From Pohlia nutans (taxonomy: Eukaryota > Streptophyta > Bryopsida > Bryales > Mniaceae), in contig CM040092.1 in assembly GCA_022496805.1 (NCBI GenBank), positions 18,184,113 through 18,248,112 on the forward strand: a DNA stretch of 64,000 bases, read 5' to 3'. The position numbers and the translations under genes are program-made. The stretch's first letter is position 1, and the number at the start of each line of letters is the position of its first letter. The notes under the pieces are model-generated. The model saw nothing but the letters and a program-made list of their open reading frames with translations. It made no database searches and was not told the origin of the DNA. This document shows positions 46,846 to 60,366 of the stretch, piece by piece.

Positions 46846-47176
46846 TTAATGACACAGATGATCAAAATAATTAGTGCTCTTCTCCTTTGCGTCAACAAAA
46901 ATAAAAAAGTGATTTGTGCTTGCCAGTACAACATGAATCTCATGTTATAAAATGCATGAGCTTTGTATGAGATCAATGTCAGAATGATGTTGTATGATTT
47001 TCACATGGAAATCACATGAGAATTGCCTGCCCAAAGTTTACTGATGCTATTACTTTTCAATCATCATGTGATTTATAGTGCATCATGTGATTTTTATCCG
47101 TGTAGTGCATTAAGTGTAGCCCATTATTTTTCATTTTCAGAAAGTGGGGAGGCCGGAGAAAGAAACAGGAAAGTCA

Positions 47177-47485
47177 TAAGGTCGAGGCACCTAAAACCAA
47201 TTAGTTAAGACATTCACTATACATGGGATAGATGAATCGATATTTTAAGTATTTTCCTCTTTTAGCAATAAGAAATTAAGAAGTTTTCATATTTAATTTA
47301 ATTTTTTTGATAATTATTTGAATAAGTACAAATTTTCAAAGTGAAAGTCATAGGTTTACCTAAAACCGATCACATGCTCTAATGTACAAATGAGGTACAT
47401 CTTCCCTTTGAAAATCTAGAAATTAGGCAAGAATCTAGGGTGGTTGGTTTTGGGTACCTGGTCGGTTTTAGGTGCCTCGACCTTA
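47177..47485. mobile_element. MITE with TAAGGTCGAGG ends
   Basis: Left TAAGGTCGAGGCACCTAAAA and right TTTTAGGTGCCTCGACCTTA are perfect inverted repeats. 309 bp, AT-rich interior; a third partial copy of the end motif lies just inside the right end. Target duplication not resolved. Confidence 0.75.
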
Positions 47486-48012
47486 AACCATTGTCAATGG
47501 AGGGACAAAAAAAGTGGCCCAATATTCAAGGATTTTTTTTATTCAAGTTGCCCATTTTCTATTGGTTAGCAATGCACCATAGCATGCTTTGGTTAAAGTA
47601 TTATTACTTATAATGTTACTCTCTTTAAAAGTGAGGGACATGTGGGGATATGGCAGCAAAGACCATGCATGGTTACCTTCCCTTCTAGTTTTCCAAAACC
47701 TCCATCTGTGAGAAAACATGGATAGCTACTGATTATTCTTGAATGATAATGTAGAATATGCTGCACATTCTCCTCAAGAGCAAGGCAGAGCCAGTGAAGG
47801 CTACTGAATGTCATGGTTTGCCAGAAACATTTTGGCTGGGGGCCGGGAAGGGATGGCAACAGCTGGAAATCCCTCGGGAATGCCCAAGCAACAGTCTGGA
47901 GGTGAAGTTGTGACTGTGAAGAGAGTACAGTCATCACATGTGCACATGGCATTTGGCATCCCCCTTTCCCATACAATTATTGGCTATCATAGTCCATCCT
48001 CTTCCAAGAATC
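47486..48012. other. Intergenic DNA, no gene
   Basis: Open frames on both strands at 47608-48122 overlap each other and a small transposon, with no family features. Confidence 0.45.
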
Positions 48013-48015
48013 ATC

Positions 48016-48124
48016 CACTAGTAGAAAAGGTGGCACTCCCAGGGAGATACCCAAGCAAATCAGTATGCATTGGGCACTACTTGCCTGGGCATCTCCCTCG
48101 GCAGTGTCACCTTTTCTACTAGTG
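48016..48124. mobile_element. 109-bp miniature CACTA element, near-complete hairpin
   Basis: The ends CACTAGTAGAAAAGG and CCTTTTCTACTAGTG are perfect inverted repeats flanked by ATC at 48013-48015 and 48125-48127. The inverted match continues with few mismatches for about 43 bp per side, so the whole element folds. Very short for a CACTA derivative. Confidence 0.85.
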
Positions 48125-48314
48125 ATCCCATCATTCCAAGATTGTTGATTTCACAAGTTCAATCCAGAAACAGCTCAACAGAGTCATCCACTTGGATGAA
48201 TAACCCATGTCCTCATTTTTTAATTTTTTAATTTTTGATTTTTAATTTTTAAATTGAACTAAGTGGATAATTTATTCCACTACAAGAGACCAAGTACATA
48301 CATAAGGTTCTTAA

Positions 48315-48888
48315 CCCCTAAACGTCCTCACCCCTCTCCAAATTCAGTAGTTTTTGCAAAAATGCATTATAAAATGCAACTAAGAGGGATATTTTGAACT
48401 TGATGTATTAATAGAAGTTTTACATTAAAAAAATAGATTCTATCCATACAATAAAATTTGCGATTGCTATCACCAATATTTTTGTATAAAATTTGAAACT
48501 TGAAATTCAAAAATACTTTTTTACTTCAATTACGAATAAGATATTGACAATTTGTGGACAAAATTTGTTGTGATGATTGTGTTGAAACGTAATACTCGAA
48601 GTGTAGTGATTTTTCGAGATTTTCTGGTTGCTTAAGTTTATGAGTTTATTTTCTCAAGAGCTCATTTAGACTAAAATCTTCAATTGTTTTGGTGAATCAC
48701 TGCAACATGAAATGAGGCATAAAATTTTCACAAATCATCCCCTTCCTAATCGGATCACACATGCATGAAGTTATCTCGCCATAGAATTTTGTAGTATTTT
48801 GTTTCCTTGCAAAAAGTGCATGACGGATGAGTAAATGTGGTTGAAATTTGTACATTGTCCAAAACATGGATAGTTGGGCAATTAGGGG
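48315..48888 (+). mobile_element. TTAA-flanked MITE, family E copy 4
   Basis: TTAA 48311-48314 and 48889-48892; the left end is CCCCTAAACGTCCTCACCCC and the right end GGGCAATTAGGGG. 574 bp, colinear with E3. Confidence 0.85.
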
Positions 48889-48892
48889 TTAA

Positions 48893-49156
48893 TACCTTGT
48901 TGTACCACACTCTCTATAGTGTAGCAGCACTGTAGGGAATTTGCTACTAAAATAATCCAACTCTCCAACCTTCTTGCTTGGACGAGTTGAAGTTAGAGAA
49001 ATTTCTCTACGATTTTTCTGATCCTCTGATAGATGCTTGAGATTCAGAGATGAACAATAGGGAGGCTTAAGAACGTTATGTACATCAAATCAAGGACAAA
49101 TGGCTTACAAAAAATGGAGATTAGCACTTAACAAATTGAATTTCCAAACCTCAATA

Positions 49157-49194
<38 letters not shown>

Positions 49195-51296
49195 TTATGA
49201 AAAGTGACATGTAATTATTGTGTCTTGATCCGTTGGGACCCGTGGAATATACGTAAGAACTGAAGCATTTAGAACTCGTGATCAATCAATTGAATAATAA
49301 AAGGAATTATTGCTAGTTTTAGCTAAACCCTGCCAACAAAGGAGAGGATCTGATTTGAATTTCCTTCACAATGTGGACTTGGTTGTATTAAAGAAATTGG
49401 GCAGGTCTTGCACCAATGGCCCTTTGTCTAGTGGACACTGGCTCATTGTCAAATCAAACACACACTTTGTTTACGACGGCCTCAAAAGAGGATTGGGGTT
49501 TCTATTTATCTATTTAAAATTTGGATAAAAAGAACTAGTATAATCTTTTAGAAGCCATACAAAGCAAGGATTTTTTATTTGATTGAAGTCCTTAGAAATC
49601 TATATATTTAATGAATATGAGAAATTTAATCAATTTTTCTTAAAAGAATGGTATAGTAATTTTTTTATTTTAAACAATATTAAATTATTCGTCAAAATGT
49701 TAATAAAGGGTGATTTATACCAAGACCAGAACAAGGGGCTTTTTAGAATTTTTTAGATTGTGATTGGTGGAAAAGTGGTAATGGTTGAAGTTGGGTACAC
49801 ACTAAGGCCACAATCCATAAGAATGGCTAAAGCAAATAAAATTTTATGGGTTTCTAAAAGCATTTTACTTGATCACATCTTTGAGGTAGGCCTAAAAGAA
49901 TTCAAGAGACTACGACGCCTATAATCTTACAAATTGTAAATTTCTTCTATTTAGGCCCTCTTTGCAAGTACAATTAAGTTGAAAAATCCAGTCGAGTTTG
50001 TAAAATCAACCTCATGAGTGTGTAAGCACAATTGAATAGAGTTTTCTTCAACTTGTGGTTGATTTTTTAAACTCAACCAAGTAAAAGAATGCCACTATAA
50101 TTGGCCTTAAATCACAACATTGCTTTATGGCTTGTTTTATCGTATGTGATTTCAAAAACAACATTCAAATTCCACTTGTAGTAGTGCATACAATTAAAGC
50201 ATGGGATCTTTGTACAACTCAATTCAACTAGATTAGATTACGAGTGTTTTCAACTCAACCATTAGTGCAGGGCTTGATTGCAAAATCCAAACCAATAACT
50301 GGGCCTAAGTGAGTTCATTTTCAACTCAAGCACTTGTATGGAGTGCGCATTCATTTGATTTTCTATTGACATTATCAAACTGAACAACAAATAAATATAG
50401 GCTCTTGCTATGATTTCTCTTGAGCTTACAATAGGATACAAACCATCATTGCATTTTTTTGTACTAGACCCCATTTTCTATAGTCACATAGTAAAGTCCA
50501 ACAAAGTAGAGTAATATGTATATATGTATATAATTAAATAAATAATAATATCCAAGATGGATCCTAACTCAAAAAGTGACTTTTAGAATTGAACCAAAAA
50601 AGGTTTTAAAACAAAAATATTGATTACACAAGATGTACACATATTGATAGATAGAAATTCTGGCCCTTTTTTGAGGCATGTGTGAATAAAGTGTCTTTTC
50701 GTTCTACCAACGAATCAGTGCCCACCGGAAAACGAACTAAGATGTACACAATCAAAACATAAGAGCCTATGAGAGCCTAGGGTAAATTTTAAGTACACCT
50801 CTGGACAATACTTTGAAATTTCATAATGTATTCATCTAGTGTCCAAATAATACATGCTAAAGTGTCTTAAAATCTCCTTTCATTTGCCAATAAGATTCAA
50901 TAAAAATAATTTATATTTAATAATAATAAACATGCTCAATTAGTGATTTAGTGGTGATCATGAGTGCACATACCTTGACATTGAATTCAAGTACCGGTAA
51001 TCCCTCCTTGGCATAATCCATCCATAACAATCTACGCACATGGAGGGAAATTCAAAAATGAACGGCATTCATCCACGAACGACAGCCATTCGTTCATACG
51101 GATGATAATCATCCGTCAGGCTAGTCAGCGTAGTCCCCCCAAAGAAGGGAATGCTCCCAGACTTTGTCCCCAGGGGACTCTCACACTTGCCAAGCTGCAG
51201 ACGGAGAACCATCGCCATAGCTCCTGGAGTTCATCGTCCGATGGCGCCAGATCGGCGAAGCTCTCGCCGACCTCTACTCTCGCTCTCGCAACCTCC
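48893..51296. other. Intergenic DNA upstream of the UNC-13-like gene
   Basis: No gene recognised. It holds a TA microsatellite at 49162-49191 and a reversed relative of the 6.66-kb repeat unit near 50830-50905. The final part (after about 51050) is richer in GC and probably promoter or leader DNA. Confidence 0.5.
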
Positions 51297-51757
51297 GATT
51301 CAAGACATTTCCGAGAAATTTTGGCTAGATTTTCTAGATTTTAGGGTGCTTTCTGTGCAGACATTTCAGACGCGGCGTTGATTGAGGATTGGAAGGCGGT
51401 GTTACACTTCTGTTTTCATTACCTTCGGTTTAAGACTTTTTGGAGAGTTCTTGGTTAGATTTTCTATATTTTAGGGTAAATTTCAGGCGCGGCGTTGATG
51501 TAGGATTCGAGCGTGATATTATTATGCTTCTGATTTCATAACCTTCATCTTAAGACATTTTCGAGGAACTTTGGTTAGAATTTTTTCTGCTTTCTTTGGA
51601 GGTGTGGAGGAAATTTCAGACGTGATGTTGATGTAGGATTGGAAGGTGGTGTTAAGCTTTCTGAAATTTTCATAACGCTCATTTTTGAGAAGTTTTGGTT
51701 AGATTTTTCTAGAAGCTTTTTTTCGACTTTCTTTGGAGGTGTGGAGGAAATGAGGAA
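51297..51757 (+). repeat. Degenerate tandem repeat upstream of the UNC-13-like gene
   Basis: Four units beginning near 51297, 51428, 51549 and 51687 share TTAAGACATTT, TTTTGGTTAGATTTTCTAG, then ATTTCAGACG, GTTGATGTAGGATTGGAAGG and TTCATAACCTTC. Unit lengths are about 131, 121, 138 and a partial 70 bp. About 440 bp upstream of the start codon, so perhaps promoter or 5' leader. Confidence 0.7.
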
Positions 51758-52193
51758 CGGGAATTGCAGTAACGGAGTTTAGTCATATCTGCGCTACTTT
51801 GGACACCTCAACCCTCGTCGGATCGTGCAACATTAGGATTTCCTTGACCTCTCTTCATAGCCGGGCGCCTGTTGGAAAACAACTCTCTATTCCCCGGTCC
51901 TCTGGAAGCATCCACGAACTTCTGAGGTTGTACTTCGGTTCGTTTTTTGTAAAGCATTGGCCCTTGCACTGGTAATGTGTAAAGACGGTGAGAATTTTGT
52001 GGCAGTTTTCAACGGAGCAGAAACTCTCACAAAATAGATAATAATCGCCACTTGCTCTTTCCTCAAGGCCGAACTCCCAGGTTGACTAAGAGGAGCACTT
52101 GGAGTATAATTCCTCCTTTTCTGCTCACCATTTTGGAAGGTTTTTCAGTGGTAGGGAATTAGTGTCTGATTTCGACTGCGGTGTGAGTGAGAG

Positions 52194-55100
52194 ATGGCTC
52201 CTTCCGTGTTGGCCGAAAATGAAAGCTCTGAAAGCGATCGCCTGGGATCGCCAATTTCGCCTCTCCGAGTCGAGTTATCAGGTGCGACTGAAAATGTTTC
52301 TTCCTTTATAGAGCGTTCCATTTTGGTTCGGTATTTGGCTCACGGACCATAGAGGTACCTATTTCCGTTAGGTACCTATTTCCGTTACTTGCGTATATTT
52401 TGTCAAAATTACAATCAGAGACTATTTCCCGATTTTTCCCTTGTAGGCAAATGGAAATCATAAATTTTCAAAAGAATAATTATAGTCTTTGGAATAATTT
52501 TGTAATTTCTGTGAATTTTCGAAGTCCTTTGAATAATCCTTAAAGTTGTCTATTAGAGGCTATATTGCCTTACAACCATGTTGCGCCACATGAGATCATA
52601 TCATACTGATAACACTTCAAAAGGTCTTTACATGTCGTGATTTGGGAGAGGTAACGGAATTAGATACCTCTAACTTAGTATTGTGTAATTCATTTTATGA
52701 AGCCAGGCTCGTTGTTGTGTAGCTGATTGAAAGTCTCTCTGACGATTGCCTTTGACTAACTTGCAACCTCCATTGTGGCTTGATATTGTACTCAAATTAC
52801 ATAACATAGTTTGAATTTCGTGTTTGTTGCGGGGTGTTTTTAATCAAGTGAGGTTTCTCCTTATGGAGGTCTGTACTCAGCAGTAACTTATCCCATGACG
52901 GTATTGGGCGTAATTGGCCAAAGAACAAAAATAGATCAATTATTAGGTTTTCACTAAAAGTGCGTCTGATTCTTATAATTTTCTAATGTTGAAATTTATG
53001 CTCTTGCAGAGGATGATATCCGAGAAACAGCTTATGAGATCCTGGTGGCAGTGTGTGGAAATAACCCCACCACGTTCAGGAGTGTGAGTATGAAGAAGGA
53101 TACTAGTCCACAACCACAACCTAATAAGTCACTCACATCTTCCGCTGCCAGTCAAATGAAGAGGGCTTTTGGGCTGCAATCTTCTGGTGGCTCTACTGAG
53201 ATTCAACGCTCGTCTTCTTTCAAGTCAAAGAAGAATACCACCATTTCAGATATCTTGAGGGCACAGATGCGTATATCTGAGAACAGCGAAACAAGGACAC
53301 GGCGAGCTCTGTCCCGTGCAACTGCAGGACAGGTACATTTATCTTCAAAAAAATATCAAACTCAGTTCAATTTACTTTTTCAGCTTCGTAATTGCCTGGA
53401 TCGAGTCTTTACCTACTGTGAACGATCCCACATTATTCCCAGTGAAAAAGAATTTGACAATGTATCGTATGTTGGTTACTCTCTCTTTCAGTTTGGGCTG
53501 CTGCATATTCACATCGATTGGAATTCGTATTACTGCTACAGAAGAGAGAGCCATGATTGCGCACCAAATGCTTGTTTCGGCATATTTGACTGGCAGGATT
53601 CCCCAAGGCTAGTGTTTTTTACTCATGGAAGGTTTACTATGCGTTTTTTATGCAGGCTAGTAAACGAAATGGATCGATGATAGTCCCTCTGGAGCTCCTA
53701 CAAAATATCGGTCCATCAACCTTTGGAGATGAGGGAGAATATCAGGCTTGGCTAACGCGGCAGTTGAGAGTGTTGGAAGCCGGTCTTCTTGCTCATCCTT
53801 TAGTACCAGGAGATGGGGGAATGGATGCTCATCGGCTGAAGCAATCCTTAAAAGATATGGCTAATGGACACAGGACAGTAGACAAAGGGAAAAATAGCGA
53901 GATCATGCAAATTCTTCGAAGCGCAGCCATGGGTAGGGCAACTCGAGCGCACAATAGCGAGTATGGAGATTTTCTGCATTGGGCTGATGGATTTCCTTTG
54001 AACGCGCATCTCTATGTTGCTCTACTTTCTGCAATTTTTCGTACGCCACAAAAGGCCGACGTGATAGCAGAGATGGACGAAGCACTTGAGACGATACAAA
54101 AGACGTGGGGTGTGCTGGGTATTGACCAGACAATGCATGATATGCTCTTAGCATGGGTTTTTTTCCGGCAGTTTGTAACCACGGGTCAATCTGTAGTGAA
54201 GCTTCTCCAGCTTTCTGAAAGTCAATTGGACGAGGTTGCTAAAGATTTGAAAGGGATTACAAAAGCTGAGCAGTTGCCGTTCTTAAAGTCGATACTCAGC
54301 ACCATGCAGTTTTGGGCAGAAAGAAGGCTCCTGGCATATCATGATTCGTTTCCTGGAGGAGCCAGTGACATTATGGCAGGGTTATTGGGAGTAGCAGTTC
54401 GTTCTGCCCAAATCTTGGGAGAACAGATATCACGTGAGCATCGGGGCCGTGGAAAAGAGGAATTAAATATTCCGCTAAGTCGCGTTGATGTCTATGTTCG
54501 GTCTTCCGTGAAGACAGCCTTTGCTCAGGTACCAATGACTCTGAATTGCAATATTTAGGTTAGTTTTATGAAGCTGCGGCCGCGAAGAGAAAATTTCTTG
54601 TGGGATAAGCAGAACACCGTGGTATCTAGACGTATTATTTGGAAATCGGGTTTTTTGAATGCATACACGAGTTGGGGTAGGATCTGGAAAGTGCGTACTT
54701 GAGCACAACTCAACTTGCCAAAGAGCAGGAAAAGATATAATACTTTCAGATGCCCTAAGAAGTGCGTCTCTTCAACTTACAGGCGCACTAAAACCATATT
54801 GTGCGATAGTGTGACGAAATAAGTATGGGGAATTGATTGTTTCTCATTTGTGGCCTCTAGTCATGAATGTCATGCAAAAATTATGTTCGAGAGCCAGTAT
54901 CTGCAAACGCTAATCAGAACATGATAATAGAGGTCAAAATTCTCTTCTTTCAGAAACTTCTGCTTTACATATCTAACTAGAATTTCTATGGACTTATTGT
55001 GAAATTTTTACATTTTGCAGCTGATGGAGACTGTGGATTCCAGACGGAGATCATTTAAGGCTTCTACGGCACCTCCGCCAGCACTAGCGGTCTTAGCACA

Positions 55101-57498
55101 GGACACGATGGCCTTTGCCATGAGTGAAGTAGATAACTTTAGCCCTGTGTTGAAGAGATGGCACCCTTTTGCTGGGGGAGTTGCCGCAGCCACCCTTCAT
55201 AAATGTTACAGTCGAGAGTTTAAGCAATACTTGTCAAGTTTGTCTACTATGACTCTTGATACAGTTGCAATATTAAAAGCTGCAGACGAACTTGAGAAGC
55301 GGCTTGTTGGGATTGCTGTTGAAGATGGAGCCGAGTGTGATGATGGGGGAAAGAGCCTCATTCGAGAAATGCCACCTTTTGAAGCCGACCAGGTCATGGG
55401 AGAGTTAACAAGAAAGTGGGTGGAGGATAATGTGGATAAAATGACGCAGTGGGTAGATCGCAACATTCAACAAGAGGTAATACTTGTGTGTGAAAAAACG
55501 TAGTTCATTTTGTCATTCGTTTTGATGAAAGACTTTGGATGGAGATCACCGTGTGGTCTTCATTTATACAAACTCTTTAGTATTCATTTTCAATTTCTAA
55601 TCTTGATGTCTAGCCTGAAAAAATAGAATGTGTGGTTCTTGTTCACGTCATACGATATTCTTGTTCTTGTTCTTCTATAAGGTCTGCTCATTCGCTAGGT
55701 CGTTTTGCCTTCCGTAGCCCATGGACTGGCAGAAAATACAAACTCCTCAGTATTATGGATAGAAGAATGTTCATGAAAACCAGTCTCATAGGATTTCTTT
55801 ACAAGCACGAGATTAATGCTCTGTGAAGATGGTAGGGTTACTTGAGGGATGGAAGACTGTTGTTTTGAAGACTTTGTGACACTTTGGATCTCTGATTAGT
55901 TAAGTGGTTGTGGTTAGACATGGAGCCCAGGGGCCAACTCAGAAAACTATGCACCATCAGGTGTTGAAGTGCTACGCTTCATGGAGGAATCACTGGACGC
56001 GTACTTTGCTATGCCTGCGGAGCAGTATCCTGAGTTACTTCAGCAGTTGGTAGCCGGATTGGACAGGGCGTTACAGCGCTATGTTACTCAAACAGTCAAT
56101 CCTTGTGGTGGGTATCATTTTCAGTATATTTTTAATGAACAGTGTTCCAAATTTATTGGCTAAATACAAGATATCAGGCCCCTTATGGGACCAAAATGTT
56201 TACCGAATAATAATGCATTTTGGTTACTTGCTCAGATTATTATCTGTTTACGAAGGGGGGAGAAGTAGCATCTTTTATTGTAGATTATTAGAGTTATCCT
56301 TAAAGTGGGGGGTGCTGACCCTGTTTCAGTGAAAAAGTAGGGGTGAATCTAATGAATAATGGATAACTCTATAATATGGTAGATGATGAAGGTTGACTAC
56401 TGTAGTTTCTTAGATGTGGCCTTGTACACATTTTGAGAGAGCTGTACGTGTTTCTCATGCTTCCTATACTTATTGATGGGGGACGATTCTCATGAGGCAT
56501 TTTGCAATATTGCAGGAACCAAAGACGTGTTTATTCCGCCTATGCCTCCTCTCACTCGGTGTAAGGTCAGTAAGCCATGGCGGGGTTCTTCCAAGAGTAA
56601 AGGGAAGGTAGAGGCGCAGCGAAGTCAGCAGAACAGGAAGATGCCATCTTCTTCTGGAGATCTCACATTCAGTTTGCCGTATCTATGTGTGCGTATCAAC
56701 ACACTTGAGCATATCAATAACCAACTTCAGGTTTTAGACAAGAGCATTCGATATGCCTGGAGGAAGGACGAACCTACGCCACCTTCTAAAATTGGTCGGA
56801 TGTTTTCAAAGCCAAAACCTGAACCTCCAAAACCAGTAGCGGAGCCAGCTAGTAGCTCCTTTCAAAACACGCGAGCTGCAATCATGGAGGGCATGAGACA
56901 ACTCATCGACGCTGCTGTCTACAGAGTTGTATTTTCCGAGCTACGAGATGTTTTTGGAGAAGGTCTGTATGCTGGGGACGTGTCAAGTGCAAGAGTGACT
57001 AGTTGTGTCACTGATCAGTTGGATACCAAATTAGGAGAAATAGCTCAAAACAGTTCAGAATCGTTGCGGAACCGGATCGCAGGTGCACTTATGAGGGCCT
57101 GTTTTGATTGTCTTCTTCGAGTTATGTTGGCGGGTGGACCATCGAGGGCATTCAAAGAGGATGATGCTGACTTGCTGAAAGATGACATGTATGCGTTGAA
57201 GGAGCTCTTTCTGGCTGATGGAGAGGGCTTGCCGTTGTCTGAAGTTGAACAAGCTATGGCACCTGCTGCACAGGTTCTTACATTGTTTGAACTTTCGAGC
57301 AGTGAATTGGTCCAGATATACTTGGCCTCCATAGGTCAAGGCAGTAAGACGTCGTCCAAGGTCCCAGTACCACCCACCACAGGGAAATGGAGTGCAACAG
57401 ATCCCAATACTGTTCTTAGGGTTCTTTGCTATCGGGCTGATGATACATCATCCAAATTCCTGAAAAAGACCTATCACCTAAAGAAAGCTTCAGCGTGA
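52194..57498 (+). CDS. Plant UNC-13 homolog (MUN/DUF810), 6 coding exons, 970 aa
   Basis: Plant MUN-domain proteins are related to animal Munc13 and act in exocytic trafficking; the best-known member, PATROL1, moves a plasma-membrane proton pump in stomata (family knowledge). This copy looks closer to the Arabidopsis At2g20010 type. Exons: 52194-52281, 53010-53332, 53656-54528, 55021-55476, 55918-56107, 56516-57498; all borders are GT-AG and phases join in one frame. Order: EDDIRETAYEILVA (about 30), LTSSAASQMKRAFGL, AQMRISENSETRTRRAL ending exon 2, IVPLELLQNI, HWADGFPLNAHLY, RRLLAYHDSF, SSVKTAFAQ ending exon 3, RWHPFAGGVAAATLHKCY, REMPPFEADQVM, PPLTRC, VRINTLEHI, LAGGPSRAF and, near the C terminus, TVLRVLCYRADDTSSKFLKK. 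Length fits the family. No frameshift or premature stop seen. Confidence 0.94.
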
Positions 57499-58332
57499 TT
57501 CTTCTTCAGGCTATTAAGAATCTCACCGCTGATTTCAAGCTGGACTTGGATGGTACCATCAAATTAGGCTTGCTAAAATCCTGCTGGTAACGGCCAATCT
57601 GCATCGAGTTGCAGACGTGGGCTGCAAGTGGTATCAATGCCAGCTCCGGTACGTTTTTCCATTTTCACATCTCTCGATGGTCCTAAGTTGTATGATGATG
57701 TATATCTGTAATGGAATCTGCGTCGGCATAGCACTCTTTTGATTCCGAGACAAAGCATTTAAGCCGATTTCAAGTATTATCCATCAATCTGTAGCTAGAT
57801 TTCGTGTAATCGCATGCCAGGATCAGCTTTGTACAATTTGAGCTATGTACATTCAGATAAAAGCTCTTATGTAGTAGGAGATTACTGGTGTAACAGCACA
57901 TTGGCATGCCATGCCAGGATTATTGGTTTTCAACCTGGAGCAGTATATGATCCAAGCTCCTGGTGTGCTCGTACAACAGAGATCGCGCTTTGTTTGCATT
58001 AGTTTTGTAGTTTGTGGAAAAGAACTAGTTTTCCACAACCTCCGGGTAATGCTTTTCTCTTTTAATAGAAGAGAAGTGATAGACTTGTACATCAGCTTCT
58101 GTTGGAACAGCTTTTTTTCTGAACGACCCACTTTCTGAATGCCCCTGAATTAGACAATGACCCTTGAAACAATTTCATTTTATTTTAGGGTTATTTTATT
58201 TTGTGCAAAGATTGTTGGAGGATCCCTACATTGGAGTCGAGCAGAAAGAGAATGGAATTTTAAAGTTAACATGAACCTGCATTTTCTTCTAATGGAATCT
58301 GAATATGAAGAAGTGTTGACCCTAAACCATCG
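57499..58332. other. Downstream flank and likely 3' UTR of the UNC-13-like gene
   Basis: No further coding exon is supported; short frames here lack family features. Confidence 0.45.
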
Positions 58333-58336
58333 TTAA

Positions 58337-59137
58337 CCCTTTAGTGCCCAGCTGACCACATTATGGTCACTACAACGTCCGAAACGTAAATAGCAGAGAA
58401 TCCGTGAAGAATTGGAACTTCAGTTTTGAAGTTCAGATTTGCCCATGTACATTACACACCTTCCAGAAAAGGAAATTTTCAATTTAGAATTGTACAACTA
58501 TCAAAATACCTATCAACAGAACGCAAAAATACTGCAAATACTTGAAAATACAGTAAATACTTACAAAATACAACACATGTATTATGCAGTATTTCTTGTG
58601 TTTGGAAGTTTGTTATCTTGTTTTATTTTTTTGGATTGTGTTCTCTTCTTCATCTTCCATTAGTGTGTGTAATCCGATCTTGACTAATGTACCCACTCTT
58701 GTCAATTTTCAACGTATAAAATTTTGTCCTAAACCGTATATGGATAAGTCACTTTCACTTATAAAATTCACAATAATTTTGTGTGAGTCTATTCTTGATA
58801 TGAAAGATTGCAACGGAGAGGTGTTGACATAGGGCATAGCTGAACTTCTTTACTTTCATTTTTGAAAATTTAACCCAAATTCTATTTAACTTTGAAGTCA
58901 CACCCCCCAAAATCTCATTTTGAGCGTGCATTATACAGTTCAAATACATACTATAATCTTCCAATCCCACCATTGGATGATTCTCAAATTTTAATACAAT
59001 GTGTGCTCTCCAGTTGAGAATAGAATTGTACGGCTACTTTCTAATTTAATCCATTCTATTTCTGGTAGTCTCAATCACAGTGGAAAAATCCACTGAAATC
59101 CAGTGCTCCCAGCTACAGTACCTTGGGCACTAAAGGG
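58337..59137 (-). mobile_element. TTAA-flanked MITE, family A copy 3
   Basis: TTAA 58333-58336 and 59138-59141; the ends CCCTTTAGTGCCCAG and TTGGGCACTAAAGGG are inverted. The interior is the reverse of A1/A2 and lacks B1 and the mariner-like insert, a second empty-site reference. Its right TTAA is shared with D3. Confidence 0.85.
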
Positions 59138-59141
59138 TTAA

Positions 59142-59345
59142 CCCCTATAGGACAAAGGATTCATCAGTTTAAAATGACAAATTTAAGCAACCACATTGTG
59201 AAAAATATAATTTAAATAGGACCAAATTTTATATCATTGAAATTACTGAAGAATAGTACATATGTCGAATAAAAAATAAATAAATTTGAACAAAAGAAAA
59301 TCTACATAAATCCTACTCAAAACTACTAAAAAAACAGGGGCTTTA
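59142..59345 (-). mobile_element. Family D copy 3, truncated
   Basis: Starts CCCCTATAGGACAAAGGATT after the shared TTAA and is the reverse of D1 up to about 59345, where ACTCAAAACTACTAAAA is still recognisable. The far end is lost. Confidence 0.68.
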
Positions 59346-60366
59346 TGGTACCATTTTGGAGTTAAGACTATCGTGAATAAAGAGTTTGTTGGAGGTAGTT
59401 CTACTAACTTAGCCACATGGGTGTAAGTAGTGAGTACTATCCTTGATACCTCCTTTTAGAGGTAGATTGACTTGTATTCTCTTCAATGATACTTTAATTC
59501 ATTGTGTATCTACTAAATTTGTCATTTGATTAGACAACTTCCACTTGTCAACTTGTGAAAATGTATGAGAGTTCTAATAGAAGTCCATTTCTCATGCAAG
59601 GCAATGTGATTAGAGAGGGTTGAATGTAGCAAGTTGTAGAACTTCATTCACCAGGTCCAAAATTTAGGATTCACAATCCTCTTAGTATCCACAATGTGGT
59701 CTACAACGTAGAATTCATAATCCTAAAAGCATTCGTAATGTAGCACAATGTATCTTTTGGCAAACATGTATCTTTAGGCTTCTATGTTGTGAAACTTTAT
59801 ATTTCTTTTTTATACCAAGCCCTCCAATCATTGACTCCCTGAGAATGAGTTCAAGTGAAATCTTGTATCTGATACACATGTGATAAATTTTTGTCATGAA
59901 TTCTATATATGGTAATTTGTATTAACTATATATTGGACACAATAGAGTTATCCGTAAAGTCTAGCAAAACATTACTAGACGAAGAAAGACATCCTGGTAA
60001 AGCTGGTTTTTTGGCTTCAAAGGGGGAAAGAACGACTTTTGCCTCTGTTTTTTTAAACCAATCACAATGCTCTGCCTTGTCAGAGAGATTCAAACATACT
60101 ACCTTTCTAGAAGCTCCTCCAATGCAAACATGAGTTCCCATAGCGGAATCTTAGCATACCCCCACACTGATCTCATGCTCCTTCAACCCCAATGTTTGGC
60201 ACTTGGTGTTTGACAAAAAGAGATCAATAACTGGAAAACTCCACGGAGTAGATAAGCTGATAAGCTGGTCTTCTAAAATTTGAAGTGTGGATGAAACTCT
60301 ACTTTGAAGTTTTGATATGATGTGTGGCATTGAAAGTGCTTCAATAATATCACTCCAAGTGTTTTA
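59346..60366. other. Intergenic DNA, no gene
   Basis: AT-rich with overlapping short frames on both strands (e.g. 59909-60141), none with family features. Confidence 0.45.

Noticed and set aside
53316..53612. Hydrophobic 98-aa frame on plus
   Set aside because: Lies across the intron between UNC-13-like exons 2 and 3; splice borders explain the region better.
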